In this document: in pieces, positions 9,161-20,175 of the stretch
How positions within the stretch are numbered: position 1 is the first letter of the stretch
Layout: every line of letters starts with the position of its first letter
NCBI RefSeq assembly: GCF_024436415.1
Contig: NZ_JAFMZQ010000001.1
Span: forward strand, 992,001 to 1,056,000
DNA: 64,000 bases
Reading direction: 5' to 3'
Source: Pedobacter deserti
Lineage (GTDB): Bacteria > Bacteroidota > Bacteroidia > Sphingobacteriales > Sphingobacteriaceae
The notes under the pieces: model-generated
What the model was told of the DNA's origin: nothing
The model's database searches: none
The model's input: only the letters and a program-made list of their open reading frames with translations
Made by a program: the position numbers and the translations under genes

Positions 9161-9964
9161 ATGAAAACATTAAATCAATTTGCCCTGATTACGGGCGCTA
9201 CAAGCGGCATCGGTTATGAATTGGCAAAGTTGTTTGCTGCCGATGGTTACAACCTCGTCATCGTATCACGCGATCAGCAGGAGCTCGACCGCAAAGCCGA
9301 AGAGTTCCGTGCGCAGGATGTGCAGGTGCACGCCATTGCGGCAGATTTGTTTAACCGCGACGAATCCTTTGCCGTACACGAAAAGGTTAAATCCATGGGG
9401 ATACACATCGATGTACTGGTAAACGATGCCGGTCAGGGTGTGTATGGGCTGTTTCAGGACAACGAGTTAGCGCGGGAGCTTGATATTATAGAGCTCAACG
9501 TTTCCTCCCTGGTTATACTCACCAAACTGTTTCTCAAAGACATGCTGCAAAAGGATGCCGGTAAGATCCTGAACGTCGCTTCTATAGCCAGTAAGGTTCC
9601 GGGACCATGGCAGGCCGTTTACCATGGTACCAAGGCTTTCGTGCTCTCTTTCTCGGAAGGCATCAGGGAGGAGCTGAAAGAGACAGGCATCACGGTTACC
9701 GCACTACTTCCAGGCGTTACAGATACCGACTTCTTCAATAAGGCCGATATGCAAAGCAGCACAATTGTTCAGGATAAAGACGCCATGTCTGATCCGGCAG
9801 ATGTAGCGAAGGACGGCTATGAAGCACTAATGAGTGGGAAAGACAAGGTAACATCGGGCCTGAAGAATAAAATACAGGTGGCCATGAGCAATGTACTGCC
9901 CGATAGTGCGGCTGCACACAATATGCATCAGCAGCAAAAGCCGGTAGACCCGGAGAAAAGCTGA
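9161..9964 (+). CDS. Short-chain dehydrogenase/reductase (SDR)
   Basis: NAD(P)-dependent oxidoreductase of the classical SDR type, substrate unknown. Cofactor motif TGATSGIGYEL at residues 11-20, NDAGQG, catalytic Ser in NVASIASKVPG and YHGTK (Tyr, Lys) near 160-165. The ATG at 9161 puts the Rossmann strand at the usual distance from the N-terminus; an in-frame ATG at 9140 adds only seven residues. The tail (residues 230-267) is hydrophilic with an MHQQQKP end. It lies just upstream of the glycogen/trehalose genes but with its own promoter; a role in the same stress response is only a guess. Confidence 0.85.
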   Translation: MKTLNQFALITGATSGIGYELAKLFAADGYNLVIVSRDQQELDRKAEEFRAQDVQVHAIAADLFNRDESFAVHEKVKSMGIHIDVLVNDAGQGVYGLFQDNELARELDIIELNVSSLVILTKLFLKDMLQKDAGKILNVASIASKVPGPWQAVYHGTKAFVLSFSEGIREELKETGITVTALLPGVTDTDFFNKADMQSSTIVQDKDAMSDPADVAKDGYEALMSGKDKVTSGLKNKIQVAMSNVLPDSAAAHNMHQQQKPVDPEKS

Positions 9965-10068
9965 CAAAGTGCTGTAAAGTACGCACCAAGGCGGAAAACT
10001 ACGTTAATCACGCGGGCTGGTAAACAAAAACTTTTGTGCTGCGTTAATACAACTCACAACTGATTTCT

Positions 10069-10224
10069 ATGAAAGCGCAACAACTTAAAAGTAACACGAC
10101 CGATGCTTTTGATAAGGCCGGAGTTCCCCTGCTTACCGTACATAAAGGTGCGGGGCAAGTAAACGTCCCGGTTAAAAAGTTAATCAAACGTAAACGTCCG
10201 GATTATCTTCTCAGACTTTTGTAA
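10069..10224 (+). CDS. 51-residue basic protein leading the glycogen/trehalose operon
   Basis: Starts MKAQQLKSNTTDAFDKAG and ends in a strongly basic KKLIKRKRPDYLLRLL. Its TAA is only 5 bp before the glgX ATG, and 104 bp separate it from the SDR gene, so it is probably the first gene of the operon. No signal peptide or membrane segment. I do not recognise a family; it could be a small regulator or a leader peptide. Confidence 0.55.
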   Translation: MKAQQLKSNTTDAFDKAGVPLLTVHKGAGQVNVPVKKLIKRKRPDYLLRLL

Positions 10225-10229
10225 GGTTT

Positions 10230-12350
10230 ATGAGCAGCAAGACTAAAAGAGCGTACCCCGGACAACCCTATCCGCTTGGTGCCACCTGGGATGGGAAAGG
10301 CGTAAACTTTGCGCTGTTTGCCGGCAATGCCAAGGGCGTAGAACTTTGTCTTTTTGATGCGCCCGGCGATGAGGCTGCACAATGCATCCCGCTTACTGAA
10401 CAAAGCAGGCAGGTATGGCATGTGTACGTTCCCGGCCTGGGGCCCGGACAGTGTTACGGCTACCGTGTCGACGGCCCCTATGAGCCCGAAAACGGTCACC
10501 GTTACAACCGCAACAAACTGCTGATAGATCCTTACGCCAAGGCCATTTCGGGTCGCATAGACTGGCACGATTCGCTGTTCGGTTACGAGCCGGGCAAAGA
10601 TGACCTGAGCTTCAATGCGTCCGATAGCGCCAGGTTTATCCCGAAATCGGTGGTGGTCGACCAAAACTACGACTGGGAAGGCGTTGCCGGGCCAAGGATT
10701 CCGTATCATCAGACCATCATTTACGAGGCACACGTTAAAGGGCTTACCCAGTTACACCCCGACATTCCGGAGGAGATCCGGGGTTCTTACTCAGCCATAG
10801 GGCACCCGGTCATGATCAAATACCTGAAGTCGATAGGCATCACCGCCATCGAACTGATGCCGGTACACCAGTTTATCAACGACAGGCACCTCATAGAACA
10901 GGGCCTGAGCAATTACTGGGGCTACAATACCATAGGCTTCTTTGCGCCCGACACAAGGTATTCTTCATCGGGTACGCTGGGCGGACAGGTAAAGGAGTTT
11001 AAAGATATGGTGAAGGCGCTGCATAAGGCAGGCATAGAGGTTATTCTAGACGTGGTGTACAACCATACCGCCGAGGGCAACCATATGGGGCCTACACTTT
11101 CTTTCAAGGGTATCGACAATTCGGAGTATTACCGGCTGGCCGACGATAAGCGCTACTATATGGATTATACAGGCACGGGAAACACCCTGAATGCGCATTT
11201 TCCGAGCGTGCTCCGTTTAATGATGGACAGTCTGCGTTACTGGGTATCTGAAATGCATGTAGACGGCTTCCGGTTCGACCTCGCTTCTACGCTTGCGCGG
11301 GGCTTAAATGAAGTCAACATGCTCGGATCATTCTTCAGTGTTATTCACCAGGATCCCGTCATCTCGCAGGTGAAGTTGATCGCAGAGCCCTGGGATATAG
11401 GTGAGGGCGGTTACCAGGTAGGCAATTTCCCGCAGGGATGGGCCGAATGGAACGGCAAGTACCGCGATTGCATACGCGACTACTGGCGCGGCGAGGAGAG
11501 TATGCTTGGCGAGTTTGCCTCGCGCTTTACCGGTAGTCCCGATTTGTATCAGGACGACGATCGCAGTCCGACGGCAAGTGTGAATTTTATCACCGCGCAC
11601 GATGGCTTTACGCTGCACGACCTGGTTAGCTACAACGAAAAACACAACGAAGCCAATGGCGAAGACAATAGGGACGGTGAAGACCATAACCGCTCCTGCA
11701 ATTATGGGGTAGAGGGAGAGACCGACGATGAGCGGATCAACGATCTTCGAATTCAGCAGAAGCGAAATTTCCTGGCCACCTTGTTCCTCTCGCAGGGCGT
11801 GCCCATGCTGGTGGCGGGCGACGAGTTTGGTCGCACGCAAGGCGGCAACAACAACGCCTACTGCCAGGATAACGAGATTTCCTGGCTCGACTGGAAGGGG
11901 GCAGATCAGGACCTTCTGCAATACACCCGAACCTTGATCCAGATGCGCAAATCGCACCCTGTTTTTTGTCGCCGTAAATGGTTCCAGGGGCAAGCCATCA
12001 AAGGCTCCGGTGTGGAAGACATCGCCTGGTTCCTTCCCGAGGGCGATGAAATGCAGGAGCATAACTGGAAAGAAGACTTCGCTAAGTCGCTCGCCGTGTT
12101 TCTGAACGGCAAGGGCATCAGGAGCGTGGATACAGAAGGAAAGCGGATTACCGACGACAGTTTTTACGTCATATTTAACGCACACCACGAAGGCCTGCAG
12201 TACAAACTGCCTGTATCGCACTATGGCGCCGAATGGCAAATTGTACTGGATACCAGTGAGCCCGGCAAGAGCGACCGGGATTACAAGGCCTCCGATATGG
12301 TAGAGGTCGGGGGCAGGACCGTCATGGTATTGAAAGCAAAAGGTAAATGA
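10230..12350 (+). CDS. glgX: Glycogen debranching enzyme GlgX (GH13)
   Basis: Hydrolyses alpha-1,6 branch points of glycogen or maltodextrin to release linear chains. 706 residues, the usual length: N-terminal CBM48-like domain (about 10-110, [17 protein letters not shown]), then the GH13 barrel with nucleophile Asp in DGFRFDLAS (about 350), acid/base Glu in LIAEPWDIG (about 385) and the third Asp in [12 protein letters not shown] (about 457), then a C-terminal beta domain. Its last bases overlap the TreZ start (ATGA). Linear maltodextrins made here are substrates for the TreY/TreZ and MalQ enzymes encoded next. Confidence 0.95.
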   Translation: MSSKTKRAYPGQPYPLGATWDGKGVNFALFAGNAKGVELCLFDAPGDEAAQCIPLTEQSRQVWHVYVPGLGPGQCYGYRVDGPYEPENGHRYNRNKLLIDPYAKAISGRIDWHDSLFGYEPGKDDLSFNASDSARFIPKSVVVDQNYDWEGVAGPRIPYHQTIIYEAHVKGLTQLHPDIPEEIRGSYSAIGHPVMIKYLKSIGITAIELMPVHQFINDRHLIEQGLSNYWGYNTIGFFAPDTRYSSSGTLGGQVKEFKDMVKALHKAGIEVILDVVYNHTAEGNHMGPTLSFKGIDNSEYYRLADDKRYYMDYTGTGNTLNAHFPSVLRLMMDSLRYWVSEMHVDGFRFDLASTLARGLNEVNMLGSFFSVIHQDPVISQVKLIAEPWDIGEGGYQVGNFPQGWAEWNGKYRDCIRDYWRGEESMLGEFASRFTGSPDLYQDDDRSPTASVNFITAHDGFTLHDLVSYNEKHNEANGEDNRDGEDHNRSCNYGVEGETDDERINDLRIQQKRNFLATLFLSQGVPMLVAGDEFGRTQGGNNNAYCQDNEISWLDWKGADQDLLQYTRTLIQMRKSHPVFCRRKWFQGQAIKGSGVEDIAWFLPEGDEMQEHNWKEDFAKSLAVFLNGKGIRSVDTEGKRITDDSFYVIFNAHHEGLQYKLPVSHYGAEWQIVLDTSEPGKSDRDYKASDMVEVGGRTVMVLKAKGK

Positions 12351-14191
12351 AACAGATAGATGTATTACGAAGAGGCCTGGGTGTTCATTTTAATGCTGAA
12401 GGACTGGCCGAGGTATGCCTGTGGGCACCTAAATTAAAAGAGATTTCGCTCGTAACCGGCGATAAAACACTGCCGCTCACGCCGCAGTCGTACGGCTACT
12501 GGCATCTGAGCACCAACGCACTCAGGCCGGGAGATACCTATTGGTTCCTGGCCGACGGGCAGCATCGTCTGGCCGATCCGGCCTCGGTTTGTCAGCCCGA
12601 AGGCGTGCACGGTCCATCGCTGGCTGTGAACCTCGAGGACAGGCAGGAGGGGGGCGACTGGAAGAACCCTCCGCTGTCGGAGTATATCATCTATGAACTG
12701 CATACGGGTACTTTCAGCCCGCGCGGCGATTTTGAAGGTATCGCCGAACGCCTGGATCATTTGAAGGAACTGGGCATTACGGCTATCGAGCTTATGCCGG
12801 TCGCCGCTTTTCCGGGCAACAGGAACTGGGGTTATGACGGGGTGTTTCCTTTTGCGGCGCATTCCGCCTATGGCGGTGCCGAAGGACTCCGGGAGCTGGT
12901 CGCCCGCTGCCATGAAAAAGGCATAGCTGTGGTACTCGACGTGGTGTACAACCATCTGGGACCGGAAGGCAATTACCTCGATCAGTTTGGCCCCTTCTTT
13001 ACCGACAAATACCATACGCCCTGGGGCAACGCGATCAACTTCGACGATTCGGGCTGCGACGGTGTGCGGCATTATTTCATTGAGAACGTGCTCATGTGGT
13101 TCCGCAACTTCCACATCGACGCCCTCCGGCTGGATGCCGTCCACGCCATTAAAGATTTTGGCGCTGTGCACATCCTGCAGGAGATACGCAGGTATACCGA
13201 CGAGCTGATGGCGCAGACCGGCCGAAAGCATTATCTTATTGTAGAGTCCGACCTGAACGACCCGCGTTACATTAGTCCGCTCAGTGAAAACGGCCTGGGC
13301 ATGGACGCGCAGTGGGTCGACGAGTTTCACCATACCCTGCGGGTTGCCGCCGGCGAACCTAAGCAGGGCTACTACTGTGATTTCAACGGTGCGGAGCACC
13401 TGGCCAAATCTTACCGCGATGCCTACGTATACACCGGCATGTTTTCTGAGGAACGCTGCAAAACCTTTGGAAGGGAAGCAACGGGCCGTGATGGCAGCCA
13501 GTTTATCGTATTCTCCCAAAACCACGATCAGGTGGGCAACCGCATGTTGGGGGAGCGTTCGTCGGAGCTTTACAGCTTCGAGATGCAAAAGCTGCTCGCT
13601 GCCGCGGTGATGTGTTCACCTTTCCTGCCCATGCTTTTTATGGGCGAGGAGTGGGGCGAAAAGAATCCTTTCCTGTATTTCGTAAGCCACACCGATCCGG
13701 ACCTTGTGGAGCTCGTCCGTAAAGGCCGTAAGGAAGAGTTTGCCGCCATGCACAACGGAGGCGAGGCGCCCGATCCGCAGGCGGAGGAGACCTTTGAGCG
13801 TTCGCGCCTCAATTGGGACGCCCTCAGGGAGCAAGGGCAGGCCGAAATGTTCCGCTTTTATAAGGAGCTGATCGCCCTGCGCAAAAGTCACCCTCTGCTG
13901 CGCAGTACCGACCGCCTGGCCGTTGATGCCGAAGTGCTCCCGGGCGGTTCCTGCCTGCGCCTTACCCGCAAAGCACAGGGGAGCAACGATGTGCTGATCT
14001 GCCTGATGAACTTCTCTGCTGAGGTTCAGCATGTAAAGCTGCCAGACACCGGGGCTCAACTGCATAAACTTATCGACTCAGCCGATCCGCAATGGCTTGG
14101 CCCTGCGGCAGCACCGGAACAAGCCGAGGGTGCTGCTGCGGTCGACCTCCAACCACAATCTTTTATCGCTTATTCTACCATCCATGTATAA
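12347..14191 (+). CDS. treZ: Malto-oligosyltrehalose trehalohydrolase TreZ
   Basis: Cleaves trehalose from maltooligosyl trehalose made by TreY. 614 residues with an N-terminal beta-sandwich (about 1-90), a GH13 barrel carrying DALRLDAVHAIKD, IVESDLNDPRY and FSQNHDQVGNRMLGER, and a C-terminal beta domain. Start overlaps the glgX stop by 4 nt and its own end overlaps the TreY-MalQ start by 8 nt, so translation of the three enzymes is likely coupled. Confidence 0.95.
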   Translation: MKQIDVLRRGLGVHFNAEGLAEVCLWAPKLKEISLVTGDKTLPLTPQSYGYWHLSTNALRPGDTYWFLADGQHRLADPASVCQPEGVHGPSLAVNLEDRQEGGDWKNPPLSEYIIYELHTGTFSPRGDFEGIAERLDHLKELGITAIELMPVAAFPGNRNWGYDGVFPFAAHSAYGGAEGLRELVARCHEKGIAVVLDVVYNHLGPEGNYLDQFGPFFTDKYHTPWGNAINFDDSGCDGVRHYFIENVLMWFRNFHIDALRLDAVHAIKDFGAVHILQEIRRYTDELMAQTGRKHYLIVESDLNDPRYISPLSENGLGMDAQWVDEFHHTLRVAAGEPKQGYYCDFNGAEHLAKSYRDAYVYTGMFSEERCKTFGREATGRDGSQFIVFSQNHDQVGNRMLGERSSELYSFEMQKLLAAAVMCSPFLPMLFMGEEWGEKNPFLYFVSHTDPDLVELVRKGRKEEFAAMHNGGEAPDPQAEETFERSRLNWDALREQGQAEMFRFYKELIALRKSHPLLRSTDRLAVDAEVLPGGSCLRLTRKAQGSNDVLICLMNFSAEVQHVKLPDTGAQLHKLIDSADPQWLGPAAAPEQAEGAAAVDLQPQSFIAYSTIHV

Positions 14192-17100
14192 TCCCGTCTC
14201 CACCTACCGCATACAGTTCAATCAGGAGTTCAGCCTCAGTCATTTCGAGGACATCATCCCTTATCTCGACCGGCTGGGTGTAAAAACCATATATGCCTCG
14301 CCCATCTTTAAGGCCGTTCCGGGCAGCATGCATGGTTATGATGGCATCAATCCGGAAGAGATCAATCCGGAGATCGGCACGCTTGAAGAGCTGGTCCGCA
14401 TCTCGGGTAAACTGAAAGCCCGGGGAATGGGTTGGATTCAGGACATCGTGCCCAACCACATGGGCTTTCATCAGGATAATACCTGGCTTATGGATGTACT
14501 CAGAAACGGGGAGTCATCAACTTACCGGCATTATTTTGATATTATCTCGGGCGACTTGTCGAAAGAGCCGCTTATGGTGCCTTTCCTGGGCGGTACTCTC
14601 GAGGAGGTCATCGAAAGAAATGAACTCTCCGTAGAAGAACGCGGGGGTGAGTGGTTCTTTAAGTATTTCGACAGCTATTGGCCGTTGCGCCCGGATACGG
14701 ATACCTCCGCACCATTGGAAGATATTGCTGCGCAGCAGCACTACCGGCTCTGCAGCTATAAGGAAAGCAACGAGCAGATGAACTACCGGCGCTTTTTTAC
14801 GGTCAACAGCCTCATATGCCTTAATATACAGCGTGAAGAAGTGTTCGAAGCCTATCACAGGCTTACAAAGGAGCTGGTCGACCAGGGCATTTTCCAGGGT
14901 GTGCGTATCGACCATGTTGATGGTCTCTACGACCCTGAACAATACCTGCTGCGTTTAAGAGCGCTGCTCGGACCTGATACCTATATTGTGGTCGAGAAGA
15001 TCCTTGAGCCCGGTGAACTCCTGCCTGTCTCCTGGCCTATCCAGGGCACTACGGGCTACGACTACCTGGGTACATTAAATCAGCTCTTTACCAACCGCAA
15101 AGCAGAAAAGAAATTCAATCGTTTTTATCGGGGACTGGAGCGGCACGACAGTTCCATACAATCGCAGATCCATACCAAGAAACGCGAGTTTCTGCAGGCC
15201 TATATGCAGGGTGAGTTGAATAACCTTACGCGGTTGGTCTCGGCCCATCTGGAGCAGGGGAAGCAAGATCCGGCATTGCCGGCGTACAGGGAAATCCTAT
15301 CAGAAATCCTCGTCAGGTGCCCGGTGTACAGGTATTACAGCAATCAGTATCCCCTTACGGAGGAGGAGACTGAGGTGTTTGGCGACCTGTTCAAAGAACT
15401 CGATCATGGAGATAATCACGAGCAAATCAAAACGCTTAAAGAGATCCTGTTCCGTAAAGACATTGCGCTGTATCAGCGCCTCATGCAGTTTACCGGTCCG
15501 CTGATGGCCAAGGGTGTGGAAGACACGCTGATGTATACGTACAACCGCTTTATCGGCAACAATGAGGTGGGCGATTCGCCTGAACAGTTCGGCATCACGA
15601 CGGAAGAGTTTCATGACACCATTGCCCAGCGTTACTCCGACTGGCCCCTGGCCATGAATGCCACGGCCACGCACGATACGAAGCGGGGCGAGGATGCCCG
15701 GGCGCGGCTCAATGTGCTCACTGATCTGGGTTCGGAATGGCTCGATGAGGTGCGCAACTGGCGCGAGCTGAATGCGGAGCTGAAGCAGAACGGCGCACCG
15801 GATGCCAACGACGAGTATTTCATTTACCAGACCCTGGTAGCCACCTGTCCCGTAACCGGGCCTGAGGCGGAAGACTACCAGCAGCGTCTGCTCGAATATA
15901 TAGAAAAGGCACTTAGGGAATCCAAACGGAATTCGGAATGGGATGAGCCCGACACGGTGTATGAAGAAGGTACGCGCGACTTTATCCTGGCCCTACTCGA
16001 TACCAAAGGTGTGTTCTGGCCGGTCTTTGCCGCATTTCTCCATAAAGTAGCTGAGTTCGGACAGGCCGATTCACTGGCGGCGCTGATCATTAAGATGTGC
16101 AGTCCCGGGATCCCCGACACCTACCAGGGTACAGAATTCTGGGACCTCAGTATGGTAGACCCGGACAACCGCAGGGCGGTCGACTATACCCTGCGCTCCG
16201 CTTACCTGCAGGAGTTTGAGACGGGTGATGCGGCCTTGCCTTCGCTTTTGAGCGAGGCGCATACCGGTAAGGTTAAGCTCCTGTTGCTGCATAAACTCCT
16301 GCAGCTCCGGCTCAAATACCCGGCGCTGTTTAGCGAGGGCGATTACCTGCCGGTGGAAGTGAAGGGTAAGCATGCTTCTTCGGTGGTGTCCTTTGCAAGG
16401 CGTTACGACCAGGAGTGGGTCATCTGCACCGTTCCGGTTAGCCTGGTGTCTATCACAGGTTCAGGGGCTGTGGAGTTGTTTGGGGTCGACTGGGCCGACA
16501 CTCGCCTGGTATTGCCAAAAGCTTTTCCCGGCGAGTATCAGCAGTTGCTGCAGTCGGCCGAGGGCAAGGCCTCACGTGAGCTGCCGCTGAGTGAGATCTT
16601 TGCCGATATGCCTTTTTCCCTGATTTATGCCAAAATCCCGCCCTCTGAGCGTGGCGCGGGAATCCTGATGCACATCTCTTCGCTGCCTTCAGCATTTGGA
16701 ATAGGCGATTTTGGCCCGGCTGCTGCCGACTTCCTGCAGTTTCTGGCCAGAGCGGGACAAAAATACTGGCAGGTGCTGCCCATGAACCCGCTTACCGAAG
16801 ACCAGGCCTATTCGCCTTATAGCGCCACCTCTGTGATGGCCGGGAATACGCTGCTCATTAGTCCCGAACTGCTGCACCAGGAAGGGCTGCTCGACGATGA
16901 GGATATCCGTAAGAACTGGTCGCGCGCTAAAAAGAAAATCAGTTACCAGCCGGTAGAACAGCTTAAAAAGAAGTTGCTTGCTAAGGCCTATCGTAAATAC
17001 AAAGAGAAACTGGACGGTGCAGAAGACCAGGCCTTCGAGGAATTTTGTCAGCAGGAATCACCCTGGCTGTCCGACTACGCCCTGTACGAGGGCATTAAGT

Positions 17101-18146
17101 CGGCCCACCAGGGCAGGGCATGGTTCGACTGGCCTGCGCTTTTGCGCAACCGCGACGAAAAAGCGCTCGCCGCTTTCGAAGGTGAACACCAGGATATGCT
17201 CCGCGAGATCAAGTGGCAGCAGTATGTGTTCTTTAAGCAGTGGCACGAGCTGCGTCAGACCGCCCGGGTACTTGGCATACAGCTTATTGGCGACCTGCCT
17301 TTTTATACCGCTTATGATTCTGCCGATGTATGGGCGAACAGGGCATACTTTTCGGTGAGTCCGCAAGGCAAGCTAAAGGGTGTGGCCGGGGTGCCGCCCG
17401 ACTACTTCAACGCCGACGGACAGCTCTGGGGTATGCCGGTGTATAACTGGAAGGCGATGGCTAAAGACAAATACCGCTGGTGGGTCGACCGTATCGCCAA
17501 GAACCTGGAATTGTATGACATCATCCGGCTTGATCACTTCCGGGCTTTTGCGGCCTACTGGGAAGTGCCGGCACAAGCTTCGACAGCTAAAGAGGGTAGC
17601 TGGGTGCAGGGGCCGGGGCAAGCACTGTTCGACGCCTTCGTAAAACGCTTCGGGCAATTGCCTTTTATCGCGGAAGACCTGGGTGAGATCACGGAAGACG
17701 TTTACCAGCTGCGCGATCAGTATGCGCTTCCTGGTATGAAGGTATTGCAGTTCGGTTTTGGCGAAGACATGCCGGAGTCGATACATACCCCGCACAACTA
17801 TCCCGACAGCAACTGTATTGTATATACTGGAACGCACGACAACAACACCATGCAGGGCTGGTACGAGCAGGAGGCCGATGGAGCTACCGGCAAGCGGCTG
17901 GAGCAGTATGCAGGGCATAAGGTAACGGGCTATAATGTGGTGGAAACGATGATGCGGCTGGCTTATGCCTCAGTAGCTAAAATAGCTATTGTGCCCGTGC
18001 AGGACGTTCTGGCCAAACGGGCAAAAGCGAGGATGAACACTCCTGCCACCATTAAGGGCAATTGGGCCTGGCGCTTAAAGCATAAAGAACTTGATGCGAA
18101 ACTTGAAAACCGTTTGTTCCGCCTGGCGAGATTGTACAGGCGGTAA
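14184..18146 (+). CDS. treY-malQ: Fusion of malto-oligosyltrehalose synthase (TreY) and 4-alpha-glucanotransferase (MalQ)
   Basis: A 1320-residue two-enzyme protein. Residues 1-about 815 are TreY (GH13_26), which turns the reducing-end linkage of a maltodextrin into trehalose: start YRIQFNQEFSLSHFEDI, nucleophile in GVRIDHVDGLYDP (about 242), VVEKILEPGE (about 272) and TATHDTKRGEDARARL (about 497). Residues about 820-1320 are MalQ (GH77): GAGILMHISSLPS, IIRLDHFRAF (about 1116), FIAEDLGEI (about 1162) and TGTHDNNTMQGWY (about 1217). Both catalytic sets are intact and the frame is unbroken. I use ATG 14184, at the usual TreY N-terminus, rather than the longer open frame inside treZ. MalQ can rebuild long chains from the short dextrins left by TreY/TreZ. 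Confidence 0.95.
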   Translation: MYNPVSTYRIQFNQEFSLSHFEDIIPYLDRLGVKTIYASPIFKAVPGSMHGYDGINPEEINPEIGTLEELVRISGKLKARGMGWIQDIVPNHMGFHQDNTWLMDVLRNGESSTYRHYFDIISGDLSKEPLMVPFLGGTLEEVIERNELSVEERGGEWFFKYFDSYWPLRPDTDTSAPLEDIAAQQHYRLCSYKESNEQMNYRRFFTVNSLICLNIQREEVFEAYHRLTKELVDQGIFQGVRIDHVDGLYDPEQYLLRLRALLGPDTYIVVEKILEPGELLPVSWPIQGTTGYDYLGTLNQLFTNRKAEKKFNRFYRGLERHDSSIQSQIHTKKREFLQAYMQGELNNLTRLVSAHLEQGKQDPALPAYREILSEILVRCPVYRYYSNQYPLTEEETEVFGDLFKELDHGDNHEQIKTLKEILFRKDIALYQRLMQFTGPLMAKGVEDTLMYTYNRFIGNNEVGDSPEQFGITTEEFHDTIAQRYSDWPLAMNATATHDTKRGEDARARLNVLTDLGSEWLDEVRNWRELNAELKQNGAPDANDEYFIYQTLVATCPVTGPEAEDYQQRLLEYIEKALRESKRNSEWDEPDTVYEEGTRDFILALLDTKGVFWPVFAAFLHKVAEFGQADSLAALIIKMCSPGIPDTYQGTEFWDLSMVDPDNRRAVDYTLRSAYLQEFETGDAALPSLLSEAHTGKVKLLLLHKLLQLRLKYPALFSEGDYLPVEVKGKHASSVVSFARRYDQEWVICTVPVSLVSITGSGAVELFGVDWADTRLVLPKAFPGEYQQLLQSAEGKASRELPLSEIFADMPFSLIYAKIPPSERGAGILMHISSLPSAFGIGDFGPAAADFLQFLARAGQKYWQVLPMNPLTEDQAYSPYSATSVMAGNTLLISPELLHQEGLLDDEDIRKNWSRAKKKISYQPVEQLKKKLLAKAYRKYKEKLDGAEDQAFEEFCQQESPWLSDYALYEGIKSAHQGRAWFDWPALLRNRDEKALAAFEGEHQDMLREIKWQQYVFFKQWHELRQTARVLGIQLIGDLPFYTAYDSADVWANRAYFSVSPQGKLKGVAGVPPDYFNADGQLWGMPVYNWKAMAKDKYRWWVDRIAKNLELYDIIRLDHFRAFAAYWEVPAQASTAKEGSWVQGPGQALFDAFVKRFGQLPFIAEDLGEITEDVYQLRDQYALPGMKVLQFGFGEDMPESIHTPHNYPDSNCIVYTGTHDNNTMQGWYEQEADGATGKRLEQYAGHKVTGYNVVETMMRLAYASVAKIAIVPVQDVLAKRAKARMNTPATIKGNWAWRLKHKELDAKLENRLFRLARLYRR

Positions 18147-18151
18147 CCGCG

Positions 18152-20083
18152 CTAGGAAGCCATGGTCTTTGTGGTCCGACCCACAGCAAGTTTCTTCACT
18201 TCGGCCATAATCGCCGCTGTGTCGTACTTGCATATGGCCCACAGTTCAGGCTGCTCGCCATGTTCAATGAAGTCATCAGGTATGCCCAGGCGTATGACAT
18301 GATTGGTGTATTGGTGGTCGGCCATAAACTCCAGTACCGCACTTCCCATTCCACCCTGCAGGCAGCCATCTTCTACCGTAATAATATGCTTGTAACGGGC
18401 GCACACACTGTGCAGCAGTTCCTCATCGATAGGCTTGGCAAAACGCATGTCGTAGTGTGCCGGGTGTATGCCCTCACTGTTCAGTTCGCGGCAGGCTTCC
18501 ACAGCAAAATTACCCACATGGCCAATGGTGAGGATGGCTACATCTTCGCCATCGCTGATCTTCCGGCCTTTTCCGACTTCAATGGCTTTGAGAGGCCGCT
18601 TCCAGTCGGTAAGCACACCGCTGCCCCTCGGATATCGGATCACAAAGGTACCCATATTTTCCTGCTGGGCGGTATACATCAGGTTGCGCAGTTCCTCCTC
18701 ATTCATCGGCGAAGACACCACGATCTTAGGAATGCAGCGCATAAAAGCAATGTCGTATGCACCATGGTGCGTGGCGCCATCGGCGCCGGCAAGTCCGGCA
18801 CGGTCAAGGCAAAACACCACGTTGAGGTTTTGTAGGGCCACATCATGGATCACCTGATCGTAGGCGCGTTGCATAAAGCTTGAGTAAATATTACAGAAGG
18901 GTACGAGGCCCTGTGTGGCCAGTCCGGCCGAAAAGGTTACCGCATGCTGCTCGGCAATACCCACGTCGAAGGCCCGCTTGGGCATCGCCTTCATCATGAT
19001 GTTCATGGAAGAGCCGGAAGGCATAGCCGGGGTAATACCCACAATTTTGCTGTTCGCTTCTGCCAGTTCCACAAGCGTATGTCCAAACACGTCCTGGTAT
19101 TTGGGCGGCTGCGGTTTCTCCGACACCGGCTTCTTGATTTCCCCGGTGATCTTGTCGAACAAACCAGGGGCGTGCCACTTGGTCTGGTCTTTCTCTGCCA
19201 GGGCAAAGCCCTTACCCTTTACGGTTACACAATGCAGCAGTTTAGGTCCGGGTATATCTTTAAGGTCTTTGATGATCTGCGTAAGTCGCACCACATCGTG
19301 GCCATCTACCGGGCCGAAATATCTGAAATTCAGGGCTTCAAACAGGTTGCTCTGCTTTAGCAAAGTGCCTTTGATGCTCTTTTCAATCTTTTTAACAAAC
19401 TTATGGGCATTCGGGCCGAGCTCTGATAATTTGATCAGGACGTTCGAGATATCGTCCCTGAAACGGTTGTACGACTTGGATGTCGTAATATTGGTCAGGT
19501 ATTCCTTCAGTGCGCCCACATTGGGATCTATCGACATACAGTTGTCGTTCAGGATCACCAGCAGGTTAGAGTTTTCAATGCCCGCATGGTTCAGGCCCTC
19601 AAAGGCAAGGCCTGCAGTCATGGCCCCGTCGCCTATTACCGCTACATGCTGACGGTCGGTCTCGCCCTTCAACTGGGAAGCCACGGCCATACCGAGTGCG
19701 GCAGAAATGGAGGTAGAAGAGTGGCCCACACCAAAAGTATCATATTCACTCTCGCTGATCTTCGGAAATCCGCTGATGCCGTTCAGGATTCTATTCGTAT
19801 GGAAAACAGATTTGCGACCGGTGAGTATCTTATGGCCATAGGCCTGATGCCCAACGTCCCAAACCAGTTTATCGTAGGGGGTGTTCAGCGCATAGTGCAG
19901 GGCAACAGTCAGTTCTACCACGCCCAGGCTGGCGCCAAAATGACCGCCGTTTACACTTACTACGTCGATTATATACTGGCGGAGTTCCCTGCAGATTTGC
20001 TCCAGGTCTTGTTCCTTGTACTGCTTAAGATCAGCAGGGTAGTTGATGGCAGGCAGTAATAAAGGACCGTTGTTGTCTTCCAT
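18152..20083 (-). CDS. dxs: 1-deoxy-D-xylulose-5-phosphate synthase
   Basis: First enzyme of the MEP isoprenoid pathway, condensing pyruvate and glyceraldehyde 3-phosphate with thiamine diphosphate. 643 residues, full length. Seen: [19 protein letters not shown], the thiamine-binding GDGAMTAG followed by LNDNCMSI, the [15 protein letters not shown] block, and the C-terminal transketolase domain with [16 protein letters not shown]. It converges on the TreY-MalQ gene with only 5 bp between the stops and no terminator, and diverges from glyA across 92 bp. Confidence 0.97.
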   Translation of the reverse strand: MEDNNGPLLLPAINYPADLKQYKEQDLEQICRELRQYIIDVVSVNGGHFGASLGVVELTVALHYALNTPYDKLVWDVGHQAYGHKILTGRKSVFHTNRILNGISGFPKISESEYDTFGVGHSSTSISAALGMAVASQLKGETDRQHVAVIGDGAMTAGLAFEGLNHAGIENSNLLVILNDNCMSIDPNVGALKEYLTNITTSKSYNRFRDDISNVLIKLSELGPNAHKFVKKIEKSIKGTLLKQSNLFEALNFRYFGPVDGHDVVRLTQIIKDLKDIPGPKLLHCVTVKGKGFALAEKDQTKWHAPGLFDKITGEIKKPVSEKPQPPKYQDVFGHTLVELAEANSKIVGITPAMPSGSSMNIMMKAMPKRAFDVGIAEQHAVTFSAGLATQGLVPFCNIYSSFMQRAYDQVIHDVALQNLNVVFCLDRAGLAGADGATHHGAYDIAFMRCIPKIVVSSPMNEEELRNLMYTAQQENMGTFVIRYPRGSGVLTDWKRPLKAIEVGKGRKISDGEDVAILTIGHVGNFAVEACRELNSEGIHPAHYDMRFAKPIDEELLHSVCARYKHIITVEDGCLQGGMGSAVLEFMADHQYTNHVIRLGIPDDFIEHGEQPELWAICKYDTAAIMAEVKKLAVGRTTKTMAS

Positions 20084-20124
20084 GCAGTAATTATAGAATA
20101 GAAACTACAAAGTAAGGTATTTTG

Positions 20125-20156
20125 TTGTCAAACTAAGAAGGAAAATCTTAATTTTA
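20125..20156 (+). promoter_or_regulatory. Probable glyA promoter
   Basis: TTG (20125-20127), 21-bp spacer, TAATTTTA (20149-20156), one mismatch to TAnnTTTG. It ends 19 bp before the glyA ATG, giving a short leader. Confidence 0.35.
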
Positions 20157-20175
20157 CAAAATAATACTTCTATAA

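Noticed and set aside
11328..12239. 303-codon minus-strand frame
   Set aside because: Antisense to glgX, which has all catalytic motifs.
12434..13588. Long minus-strand open frame (384 codons)
   Set aside because: It lies wholly inside treZ and has no recognisable domain; a shadow of a GC-rich gene.
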